Below, in pieces: positions 7,696 through 13,711 of a stretch of 17,173 bases of DNA. Where the stretch lies: positions 1 through 17,173 of the forward strand of contig CALGOE010000013.1 in NCBI GenBank assembly GCA_937958145.1, read 5' to 3'. Positions within the stretch are counted from its first letter, which is position 1. Every line of letters begins with the position of its first letter. A model generated the notes under the pieces. The model made no database searches and was not told the DNA's origin. It saw only the letters and a program-made list of their open reading frames with translations. Source of the stretch: an uncultured Desulfobacca sp. Its GTDB lineage: Bacteria; Desulfobacterota; Desulfobaccia; Desulfobaccales; Desulfobaccaceae. Both the position numbers and the translations under genes were made by a program.

Positions 7696-9246
7696 TTATG
7701 TCCTCCTGAAGGTTTGAGGGTCCACGCCATAGCGGGCGCACATGATGGGATCGGGGTCCAGGCCGCAGCCGGCCCGAAACCGACAGCCGCCCCGGCAATC
7801 CTGAACCTGGGGGCAGGGGGCGCAGCCCAGGTCTTGGAGCCGGAGGTGCCGGAGGCGCAGCCAACAGGTTTCCAGCCCTTCGTCCAGCCGTCCCAGGGGC
7901 TGTTCGGCAAAGAGCCCACATTTGGCGACAGTGCCGTTGGGCAAGACCGCGGCCAGATGTCGGCCGCAGGCAAAGTCGCCGCTGCTGCCGTGGTCGGAGC
8001 CACCAAAGGCCAGGTCCAGATAAGGTGCCCCTTCCAGGGGGTCCACCCAGATCTCCGGGTGTTTGGCCAGCCGGCCGCTGGGACAGGGGATGTCCAGGTT
8101 CCACTCGCGAATCCCCAGTCCCTGCAGCCAGGTGTGCAGATGGGGGAGTTCCGCCAGGTTGCCTTGATGGATCATGGTGGCCACCGAGACGGTAATGCCA
8201 TGTTTTAAAAGGGTCTCCAGCCGGTCCACGGTTTTCCGCCAGGTTCCTGGCCCCCGGATAAAATCATGGCCCTGGGCCAAACCGTCCAGGCTGAGCTGGA
8301 CCTCATGGACCTGCAGGTGCCGTATAATTTCATCACTCAGGAGAAGACCATTGGTCAAGAGGACAAAACGGAGCTCAAACTCCGGCAGGCGTTCGTTCAG
8401 CTCCTGCCACGAGGTATACAGGAGCGGTTCGCCGCCGGAGAGGAGCACCCGCAGGCCCTGCATCTCGTGAAATTCGGTCAGGGCAGCCAAAACCGCGGCC
8501 AGGGGCAGCTCCGCTTCCCCCGCCTCCCCTAAATAACAATGGCGACAGCGCAGATTGCACCGGTCGGTAAGGAGCACCTCCAGGTAGCGCAGGGAGGGGA
8601 AGGGTGCTTGGCGCCAGTGCAGGGGCCGGGGGCGGGGAGAGGCCAGGCAGGCCAGCAGAGATTCGGCCAGGAGAAAGTCGAGAAACTCCCGGTCGGCCAG
8701 GGGGGCCAGACCGGGGGTGGTGCCGTGGCAACGGGCCAGCCAGGCGAAGCCGGTTTCATCCACTTCATAGAGTTCATCGGCGGCGCGGTCATAGAGATGG
8801 GGGGTCTCCAAGAGGCGCAAGGAGACGTGTTCGGCCAGCCGCAGAAAGCATTGCGCCAGAAATTGGTCCCTGGCGCTGAGAAGTTGGGCGCGAGAGGTCA
8901 GTTGGGCAGCCAGCAGATGGCTCAAAGCCAGGAAACCGCCGCAGGGTGGGGCATTTTGGTCGCCGGCGGCAAAATCGCAGCCGTGGCGCCGGAAAACGCA
9001 GCGGGAGCAGATCTGTTCTGAAAGAAATGACCACTGCCGGGGCCGGCCGTCAAGTTCCTGGGGCGGAGCTGACCGGGTGGCGGGGTTTGCCGAGGCCATG
9101 CCGGCGGCCAGCGCCAAGGCCTGCTGGAGATTGGCGTCACGTTGGCTCCAGAAGGACAGGAGCTCGGCGGCCAGGCATTTTTCGGCCTCGGTTTTTTCCG
9201 GTTGAAAGAAGGCACAAAACGGCTGGCAAACGGTCTGGCGTAGCAT
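7696..9246 (-). CDS. radical SAM/SPASM peptide-modifying enzyme with PqqD/RRE-like region and Cys-rich N-terminus
   Basis: The protein has 516 residues from the ATG at 9246, which has GAGG 6 nt upstream; a TTG at 9258 overlaps that site and is unlikely. It starts with a Cys-rich region (C7, C11, C24, then C80, C83, C90 and C102 in CSRC...HGCDF...PPCGGF). Residues about 140-200 follow the PqqD/RiPP-recognition-element pattern (L-Y-D-R-A-A-D-E-L-Y-E-V-D-E-T-G-F-A-W-L, then an L-rich helix). The radical SAM core has C230-x3-C234-x2-C237, G-G-E-P at 271-274 and L-S-L-D-G at 318-322. A C-terminal SPASM-type region has C427, C443, C475, C478, C484, C488, C494 and C503, enough for auxiliary [4Fe-4S] clusters. 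Such enzymes usually modify ribosomal peptides. A 20-residue Cys-rich peptide gene lies just upstream on the same strand, a strong candidate substrate. The pairing resembles radical SAM/short-peptide pairs such as those named CbpB/CbpA, but I cannot verify that membership. Confidence 0.9.
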   Translation of the reverse strand: MLRQTVCQPFCAFFQPEKTEAEKCLAAELLSFWSQRDANLQQALALAAGMASANPATRSAPPQELDGRPRQWSFLSEQICSRCVFRRHGCDFAAGDQNAPPCGGFLALSHLLAAQLTSRAQLLSARDQFLAQCFLRLAEHVSLRLLETPHLYDRAADELYEVDETGFAWLARCHGTTPGLAPLADREFLDFLLAESLLACLASPRPRPLHWRQAPFPSLRYLEVLLTDRCNLRCRHCYLGEAGEAELPLAAVLAALTEFHEMQGLRVLLSGGEPLLYTSWQELNERLPEFELRFVLLTNGLLLSDEIIRHLQVHEVQLSLDGLAQGHDFIRGPGTWRKTVDRLETLLKHGITVSVATMIHQGNLAELPHLHTWLQGLGIREWNLDIPCPSGRLAKHPEIWVDPLEGAPYLDLAFGGSDHGSSGDFACGRHLAAVLPNGTVAKCGLFAEQPLGRLDEGLETCWLRLRHLRLQDLGCAPCPQVQDCRGGCRFRAGCGLDPDPIMCARYGVDPQTFRRT

Positions 9247-9300
9247 GACGAGCCTCAAAAACTCGCAGATATTATCGATGGTGACGGCGGATTTGCCAAT

Positions 9301-9325
9301 AAAAAAGGGACGCGCCGGCGTCCCT
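9301..9325 (-). terminator. Intrinsic terminator between the small peptide gene and the radical SAM gene
   Basis: On the minus strand AGGGACGC (9325-9318) pairs with GCGTCCCT (9313-9306) around a CGGC loop, an 8-bp perfect stem, followed by a T-run (9306-9301) and ATT. This is a textbook intrinsic terminator, 23 nt after the stop codon of the 20-residue peptide gene and about 55 nt before the radical SAM start. Partial read-through would give much more peptide mRNA than maturase mRNA. No separate promoter for the radical SAM gene is obvious in the short remaining gap. Confidence 0.88.
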
Positions 9326-9348
9326 CATGGTCTTGGCAGTTGAGAAAC

Positions 9349-9411
9349 TTAGCAGGATTTCTTGCACTTACACAGACCGTGGGCGGCTTTCGCCACTTTC
9401 TTGATCTTCAT
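9349..9411 (-). CDS. 20-residue Lys/Cys-rich peptide, candidate precursor for the radical SAM enzyme
   Basis: ATG at 9411 to TAA at 9351-9349 encodes MKIKKVAKAAHGLCKCKKSC. A strong ribosome site (AAGGGGGA) ends about 8 nt upstream. A near-consensus promoter lies at 9485-9513 and an intrinsic terminator at 9301-9325, so this looks like a discrete, well-expressed transcription unit rather than a chance frame. The N-terminal half is basic and could be a minimal leader; the C-terminal nine residues (GLCKCKKSC) hold three Cys in a C-x-C-x3-C pattern and a Gly that may mark a processing site. Position, orientation and composition fit a radical-SAM-modified peptide. Alternatives are a metal-binding peptide, or a leader peptide sensing Cys or Lys supply that controls the downstream gene. 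It is too short for family assignment by eye. Confidence 0.8.
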   Translation of the reverse strand: MKIKKVAKAAHGLCKCKKSC

Positions 9412-9484
9412 GATCTGGTCCCCCTTCGTGGAGTGTTGAGAGAAAAAAATGCCAAACAGTTACTTCATGTAACCTTTAGGAGAT

Positions 9485-9513
9485 AATGTAACGTGGGTCA
9501 GAGCCGCTGTCAA
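9485..9513 (-). promoter_or_regulatory. Strong sigma70-like promoter of the small peptide gene
   Basis: On the minus strand a perfect TTGACA (9513-9508) is followed after exactly 17 nt by TACATT (9490-9485; 4/6). Transcription would begin near 9478, leaving a 5' UTR of about 67 nt. The UTR contains the short inverted repeat GTTAC/GTAAC and a T-rich stretch. A two-codon frame (ATG AAG TAA) preceded by AAAGG also lies in it, probably by chance. Confidence 0.65.
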
Positions 9514-9568
9514 GTTGGGCCCTGAAATCGGTTGCAGCGAGGCGCGGCGGGGCGAGTGGCCAAATATT

Positions 9569-9598
9569 TTGTCGCGCTCAGGAAAATTTTGATAGAAT
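9569..9598 (+). promoter_or_regulatory. Candidate promoter of the apgM-type gene
   Basis: TTGTCG (9569-9574; 4/6) and TAGAAT (9593-9598; 5/6) are separated by 18 nt in an A/T-rich pocket of an otherwise GC-rich region. The start would be near 9605, about 98 nt before the ATG at 9703. It diverges from the small-peptide promoter, with about 55 nt between the two -35 hexamers. Confidence 0.45.
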
Positions 9599-9702
9599 AA
9601 TTTTTATTTTATTCCAGTCCTGGGCCTTTTGAGGTGGAAGGACCTGGCCGGGCGCCGGGAATGCCGGGACGCAGCCGCGGCGGGGACAGAATTGAGGCAG
9701 AG

Positions 9703-10905
9703 ATGAAATACGTCATTCTCATCGGCGATGGCATGGCCGATTATCCGATAGGCGAACTGAATGGCCGCACACCGTTGGCGGCGGCCAAAACTCCCAATAT
9801 GGACTTTCTGGCAACCCATGGCGAACTGGGTTTGGTGCGCACCATTCCGGAGGGTATGGAACCGGGGAGTGATGTGGCCAATCTGGCCATCATGGGCTAT
9901 GATCCCCAGGTGTACCACACCGGGCGGGCGCCCCTGGAGGCGGCCAGCCTGGGGGTGAGTTTGGCCGCCAATGAGGTGGCTTTCCGCTGCAATCTGGTCA
10001 CCCTGCGGCATACGCCCGACGGTGATATCGTGATGGAGGATTACAGCGCCGGGCATATTGACAGCAACGAGGCCAGGGAGCTGATTATCAGCATCAATCA
10101 GAGCATGGGCAACGGCTCGCGGCGGTTTTATCCGGGGGTCAGCTACCGACATCTGCTGGTCTGGCAGGGCGGCCAGGAAAACTGGCGGACCTTTCCGCCC
10201 CATGATCTTTCCGGGCAGAGCGTGCGGGAATACTTGGCCGGTCAGGGGCGGGAAAAGCCCCTTTTGGAGCTGATGAAGGCCTCCTGGCCGGTATTGGCCG
10301 ACCATCCGGTGAACCAGATGCGCCGGGAGCGGGGCCAGAAACCGGCCACTTCTATTTGGCTGTGGGGACAAGGCCGGGCGCCGCAGATGCCCACGGTGCA
10401 GGAGCGCTTCGGCCTCACCGGGGCCGTCATTTCTGCGGTTGACCTGATGCGGGGCATCGGCATCTATGCGGGTCTGAAGCCGATCCTCGTGCCGGGCGCC
10501 ACCGGTTATCTTGACACGAACTATGCCGGCAAGGTGGCGGCGGCTCTCGAGGCCCTGGAGACCATGGATTTTGTCTATCTCCATGTGGAGGCACCCGATG
10601 AAGCTGGCCACAGCGGGGATTTGCCGAGTAAACTGCAGGCCATCGAGGACTTTGATTATCGGGTGGTGGGCCCCATGCGGGAGGGTCTGCAACTGTTGGG
10701 ACCACACCGTCTTTTGCTGCTGCCGGACCACCGCACGCCTCTGAGCCTTCGGACCCACTCCCCGGAGCCGGTGCCGTTTGTGCTCTACGATTCCCGGCGT
10801 CAAACTGCCAGCCCGGCGCGTCGTTTCAATGAATTTGCCGCCGAGCACACCGGCCTGTTTGTGGAAAAAGCCGAGCTGCTGATCAGGGAGTTACTGAAGC
10901 CGTAA
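9703..10905 (+). CDS. apgM: Cofactor-independent phosphoglycerate mutase family protein (ApgM type; possible homoserine kinase)
   Basis: The 400-residue protein starts at 9703 (MKYVILIGDGMAD), with GAGG 5 nt upstream. It belongs to the alkaline-phosphatase superfamily branch of 2,3-bisphosphoglycerate-independent mutases. Visible metal and catalytic elements are Asp9 in LIGDG, the phosphorylated-Ser motif G-S-D-V-A-N-L-A (Ser56), the D-E-A-G-H-S-G-D motif near residues 303-310, and L-P-D-H-R-T-P near 344-350. The length matches the archaeal-type single-chain ApgM group. Its usual reaction interconverts 3- and 2-phosphoglycerate in glycolysis/gluconeogenesis. A bacterial subfamily of the same fold has been proposed to act as homoserine kinase in threonine biosynthesis, common in Desulfobacterota-like genomes lacking ThrB, and I cannot tell the two apart here. 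A peptidase gene follows 69 nt downstream on the same strand. Confidence 0.85.
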   Translation: MKYVILIGDGMADYPIGELNGRTPLAAAKTPNMDFLATHGELGLVRTIPEGMEPGSDVANLAIMGYDPQVYHTGRAPLEAASLGVSLAANEVAFRCNLVTLRHTPDGDIVMEDYSAGHIDSNEARELIISINQSMGNGSRRFYPGVSYRHLLVWQGGQENWRTFPPHDLSGQSVREYLAGQGREKPLLELMKASWPVLADHPVNQMRRERGQKPATSIWLWGQGRAPQMPTVQERFGLTGAVISAVDLMRGIGIYAGLKPILVPGATGYLDTNYAGKVAAALEALETMDFVYLHVEAPDEAGHSGDLPSKLQAIEDFDYRVVGPMREGLQLLGPHRLLLLPDHRTPLSLRTHSPEPVPFVLYDSRRQTASPARRFNEFAAEHTGLFVEKAELLIRELLKP

Positions 10906-10974
10906 AAAAGCTCAGAGCGGCAGGGCAGGAGAACTAACCAGGGAGCGAGAAGGCGGCGTGAGGTGGGTGGAACG

Positions 10975-12096
10975 ATGACAATGAGGGTATATCAGCAGCG
11001 GCTGACCCTGCTGCGCCAGGTCCTGAAGGAACAGGGCCTGGACGGCATTTTGGTCTCGTGCCCGGAAAACCGCCGTTATCTGAGCGGCTTTTCGGCCACG
11101 GACAGCCATCTCAATGAATCCAGCGGGTTTCTTTTGATCGGCCAGGACGCGGCTTTTCTGCTCACCGATTTCCGCTACCGGGAGTGGGCTCAGGCCGAAG
11201 CCCCCGGCTTTTCTGTCCAGATCTATGGGCAAGGCATGGCCAAACTGCTGGTGGAGCTGGTGCGGCAGCTGGGGGTCGGCCGCCTGGGTTTTGAGGCGCC
11301 GTTTCTCACCTATGGCACCTATCAAAAGATCAGCCAGGAGGCAGAGGCGGCGGGGCTGCAGATAGAGTGGCGCCCTTTGGAAAATGTGGTGGAGCAGCTG
11401 CGGGCGGTGAAAGACCAGGAAGAGATCAGTCTGATCCGCCGGTCCCTGGCCATCACCGAAAGGGTCCTGGCGCAGGTGGGCGCCACCCTGCGGGCCGGTC
11501 TGACCGAGGGGGAAGTGGCCTGGCGCCTGGAACAGGCACTGCGGGAGGCGGGAGCCGAAGGGCCGTCTTTTCCGCCCATGGTGGCGGCGGGCAAGAATGC
11601 TGCCCGACCCCATCACCATCCCGGGGAGCGGCGCCTGCAGACCGGCGAACCGATCATCATTGACATGGGTGCAGTTTATCAGGGGTATTGCTCGGATATG
11701 ACCCGGACCTTTTATCTGGGCGAGCCCGACGTCAGATTCAAAGAGATCTATGCCATCGTGCGGCGGGCCCAATTGGCGGCGGAGGCCGGCATCAGGGCCG
11801 GGATGATGACCCATGAAGCCGACGGCTTGGCCCGGCAGGTCATTGTTGCGGCCGGGTACGGGGAGGCCTTTGGCCATTCCCTGGGGCACGGCGTGGGGCT
11901 GGCGGTGCACGAGCATCCGAGCCTGAGTCCGGTCCAAGAGCGGGCCGTGACCTTGCAGGCGGGCATGATCACCACGGTGGAGCCGGGGATTTATCTGCCG
12001 GATTGGGGCGGCGTCCGCCTGGAGGATATGGTCCTTATCCAACCGGAGGGGGCGCAGCTGCTCAATCGGGATCGCACCTTTTACCAGTTTGATTAG
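10975..12096 (+). CDS. M24 family Xaa-Pro peptidase (aminopeptidase P / prolidase type)
   Basis: The protein has 373 residues from the ATG at 10975; GGTGG lies 4-5 nt upstream, and 10963 (GTG) or 10981 (ATG) are possible alternatives. Residues about 1-130 form a creatinase-type N-domain, containing S-C-P-E-N-R-R-Y-L-S-G-F. Residues about 145-370 form the pita-bread M24 catalytic domain with all five metal ligands: Asp230 (IIDMGAVYQGY), Asp241 (CSDMTRTF), His305 (HSLGHGVGLAVHE), Glu336 (TTVEPGIYLP) and Glu350 (GVRLEDMVLI). Such enzymes use two Mn/Co ions to cleave X-Pro bonds, mostly on short cytosolic peptides. No signal peptide is present. It is probably co-transcribed with the apgM-type gene 69 nt upstream. 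Its stop codon overlaps that of the convergent thioesterase gene. Confidence 0.93.
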   Translation: MTMRVYQQRLTLLRQVLKEQGLDGILVSCPENRRYLSGFSATDSHLNESSGFLLIGQDAAFLLTDFRYREWAQAEAPGFSVQIYGQGMAKLLVELVRQLGVGRLGFEAPFLTYGTYQKISQEAEAAGLQIEWRPLENVVEQLRAVKDQEEISLIRRSLAITERVLAQVGATLRAGLTEGEVAWRLEQALREAGAEGPSFPPMVAAGKNAARPHHHPGERRLQTGEPIIIDMGAVYQGYCSDMTRTFYLGEPDVRFKEIYAIVRRAQLAAEAGIRAGMMTHEADGLARQVIVAAGYGEAFGHSLGHGVGLAVHEHPSLSPVQERAVTLQAGMITTVEPGIYLPDWGGVRLEDMVLIQPEGAQLLNRDRTFYQFD

Positions 12097-12533
12097 GCTG
12101 GTGGCCGCGGCGGCAGGTGGATATAGGTAAACAGGCCTTTGGCCACGAGCTGCTCACCTTCGTGCACCTCCACCTCCCCCAGAGAGATGGTCCGGCCCCG
12201 CTTGGCAATGCGGGCCTTGGCCGCGATGGGTCCCTGGCGCACCGGGGCCAGGAAATTGACTTTCAGTTCCACCGTGCTGATCAATTCTCCCGCCGGCACC
12301 AAAGACCAGAGGGCATACGCCACGGCCTCATCTGCCAGGGCTGCGATCATGCCGCCTTGCAACAGCCCGATGGAGTTGGCCAGCCCCGGTTGGAAAGGCA
12401 TGACAAAGTGGGCGTAGCCCAGACCCAAGGCGGGTACCTGGATGCCCATACTGGCAATGAAGGGGTTGTTGTTGATACGGGCCCGGACGGCCGCCTCCTG
12501 CTCCGGTGACAGGGGGGTATAGGAATCGGTCAT
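12093..12533 (-). CDS. PaaI-type hotdog-fold thioesterase
   Basis: The 146-residue protein starts at 12533 with AGAGGA 6 nt upstream. The hotdog helix is recognisable as G-L-L-Q-G-G-M-I-A-A-L-A-D-E-A (residues 56-70). PaaI relatives usually have H-G-G; here it is Q-G-G (Gln59), while Asp68 is retained as the likely catalytic acid. The downstream strand TVELKVNFLAPV (87-98) is also typical. The family hydrolyses acyl-CoA thioesters, often aromatic or short-chain, as tetramers in the cytosol; the substrate here is unknown. It is transcribed alone, towards the peptidase gene, and the two stop codons overlap (TAA on minus at 12095-12093, TAG on plus at 12094-12096). A G-tract repeat lies just upstream, at 12548-12571. 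Confidence 0.85.
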   Translation of the reverse strand: MTDSYTPLSPEQEAAVRARINNNPFIASMGIQVPALGLGYAHFVMPFQPGLANSIGLLQGGMIAALADEAVAYALWSLVPAGELISTVELKVNFLAPVRQGPIAAKARIAKRGRTISLGEVEVHEGEQLVAKGLFTYIHLPPRPPA

Positions 12534-12547
12534 AATAAGTCCTCTTA

Positions 12548-12571
12548 GGGAAAAGGGAAGAGGGAATAGGG
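12548..12571 (+). repeat. G-tract repeat, (GGG + 4 nt), 7-nt period, copy 1
   Basis: Four GGG tracts at 12548, 12555, 12562 and 12569 are separated by AAAA, AAGA and AATA. The arrangement satisfies the usual G-quadruplex pattern (four runs of three G with loops of 1-7 nt). A longer copy with the same period and similar spacers is at 15388-15426. It lies in the region upstream of the thioesterase start. Confidence 0.7.
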
Positions 12572-12723
12572 CTTTTTTCTTTCTGTTCCATGAGTTGGCT
12601 CAGCTTTGCTCCCAAGGACAAGGGGGGCGGTTCTGCAGGACCCCCGGACGTTCATTCTGTAAGCATCCTACCACGGGGGTGCTGCTCAGGCAAGGTTTGC
12701 CGCTGCCGGGGCAGGTCCGACCC

Positions 12724-12752
12724 TTGAAAAGGAGGGCCTGGGTCCTTAGGTT
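12724..12752 (+). promoter_or_regulatory. Weak candidate promoter of cooC
   Basis: TTGAAA (12724-12729; 5/6) and TAGGTT (12747-12752; 3/6) are 17 nt apart, about 64 nt before the cooC ATG. The -10 element is poor. In the rest of the 282-nt gap between the divergent genes (12534-12815) I found no gene; it carries the G-tract repeat and several short GC-rich inverted repeats. Confidence 0.3.
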
Positions 12753-12815
12753 AAAAAAGAAGAATCTGGTCAGCATTGGCGCGGCCACATCGCCTGGGTA
12801 AGAAAGGAAGCAGTC

Positions 12816-13580
12816 ATGAAGATTGCCGTGAGTGGCAAAGGCGGGGTCGGTAAAACGACGTTATCGGCCCTCCTGATAAAATACTTTAAGGATCAAGGGA
12901 AAAAAGTATTGGCCATTGATGCCGATCCGGATGCCAATCTGGCGTCGGCGCTGGGGGTGCCCCATCCTGAGAATATCAGGCCCATATCAGAAATGAAGGA
13001 GTTGGTGGCCGAGCGGACCGAGTCGACGCCGGGCAAGATGGGTGGTTTTTTCAAGTTGAACCCTAAGGTTGATGACATCCCGGATAAATTTTCCCTCAAC
13101 CTCAACGGCGTCAAGCTCATGGTTCTGGGGGGGGTTAAAAAGGGGGGCAGCGGTTGCATCTGTCCGGAGAGCGTCCTGCTCCGGTCGCTGATCACCCACC
13201 TGGTGCTGTTTCGAGATGAAGTGGTGATCATGGACATGGAGGCCGGGATTGAACATCTGGGCCGGGCCACCGCCAGGAGCGTGGACAGGCTCATCGTGGT
13301 GGTGGAGCCGGGCCGGCGCAGCATTGAAACGGCGCAACACGTCAAAGACCTGGCTCAGGACATTGGCGTCACCCGCATCGTCCTGGTGGGCAATAAGATC
13401 CGCGGCCCGCAGGACAAGGAGTTCCTTCTTAAAAGCTTGCCGGAGTTCCAGTTTTTAGGATTCATGCCGTTTGATGACAAGGTCATTGAGGCCGATCTGC
13501 AGGGGGCGGCGCCGTATGATCTCAGCCCCGAGACCATGGCTGCGGCCAAAGAGATCGGCGACAATCTGAGCAAGCTATGA
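12816..13580 (+). CDS. cooC: CooC-type nickel-insertion ATPase (carbon monoxide dehydrogenase accessory protein)
   Basis: The 254-residue MinD/ParA-type P-loop ATPase starts at 12816 behind AAAGGAAG. The deviant Walker A motif is G7-K-G-G-V-G-K-T-T15, and V-L-A-I-D-A-D-P-D-A-N (31-41) is the switch I region. Switch II lies around V-I-M-D-M-E-A-G-I-E-H. The diagnostic feature is the C-x-C motif Cys114-Ile-Cys116 (GSGCICPES), which in CooC dimers binds nickel or zinc. These proteins use ATP hydrolysis to load Ni into the C-cluster of CO dehydrogenase, or act on acetyl-CoA synthase as AcsF. Unusually, no CO dehydrogenase genes are in view on either side. A ParA-like role is less likely because of the C-x-C motif. 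Confidence 0.88.
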   Translation: MKIAVSGKGGVGKTTLSALLIKYFKDQGKKVLAIDADPDANLASALGVPHPENIRPISEMKELVAERTESTPGKMGGFFKLNPKVDDIPDKFSLNLNGVKLMVLGGVKKGGSGCICPESVLLRSLITHLVLFRDEVVIMDMEAGIEHLGRATARSVDRLIVVVEPGRRSIETAQHVKDLAQDIGVTRIVLVGNKIRGPQDKEFLLKSLPEFQFLGFMPFDDKVIEADLQGAAPYDLSPETMAAAKEIGDNLSKL

Positions 13581-13588
13581 GCAATGGG

Positions 13589-13609
13589 GGCCAGGAACCC
13601 GGGCTGGCC
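13589..13609 (+). terminator. Hairpin after cooC, weak terminator candidate
   Basis: GGCCAG (13589-13594) pairs with CTGGCC (13604-13609) over a 9-nt loop, 8 nt after the cooC stop. There is no T-tract, so termination efficiency is doubtful. Confidence 0.3.
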
Positions 13610-13625
13610 TTGCATGAAAAAAGTC

Positions 13626-13654
13626 TTGACAGGCGCCGGTGATTTTTATATGAA
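13626..13654 (+). promoter_or_regulatory. trp promoter
   Basis: A perfect TTGACA (13626-13631) is followed after exactly 17 nt by TATGAA (13649-13654; 4/6). The predicted start, near 13661, coincides with the first ATG of the leader peptide, so the leader would be leaderless or nearly so. Alternatively the true start is a little further upstream. No TrpR operator was recognised. Confidence 0.65.
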
Positions 13655-13660
13655 AGCTGT

Positions 13661-13711
13661 ATGATGATCTGTTACAAGAACTGGTGCTGGTGGTGCCCTG
13701 CGTGCTCGTGA
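13661..13711 (+). CDS. trpL: trp operon leader peptide (16 residues, three Trp codons)
   Basis: ATG at 13661 to TGA at 13709-13711 encodes MMICYKNWCWWCPACS. Trp codons fall at 13682, 13688 and 13691 (residues 8, 10 and 11). Three Trp in 16 residues directly upstream of an attenuator and trpE is the hallmark of a trp leader peptide: ribosome stalling at these codons reports charged tRNA-Trp. Four Cys codons are an unusual extra. No good ribosome site precedes the ATG; GAAAG sits only 4 nt upstream. The second ATG at 13664 could equally be used. The last bases of the frame (13705-13713) are perfectly complementary to 13763-13771 in the attenuator. Confidence 0.85.
   Translation: MMICYKNWCWWCPACS

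Noticed and set aside
9326..9403. Plus-strand frame of about 25 codons (ATG at 9327) opposite the small Cys-rich peptide gene.
   Set aside because: No ribosome site, and it overlaps antisense a minus-strand mini-gene that has a promoter, ribosome site and terminator.
9604..10848. Long open frame of 414 codons antisense to the apgM-type gene.
   Set aside because: It mirrors a strongly conserved coding frame and its own translation matches no family I know; a typical high-GC shadow. The same holds for the other long antisense frames opposite the hydrolase, peptidase and solute-binding-protein genes.
12595..12801. Overlapping frames on both strands in the gap before cooC.
   Set aside because: No ribosome sites, low-complexity composition, no recognisable domain; probably chance frames in GC-rich DNA.
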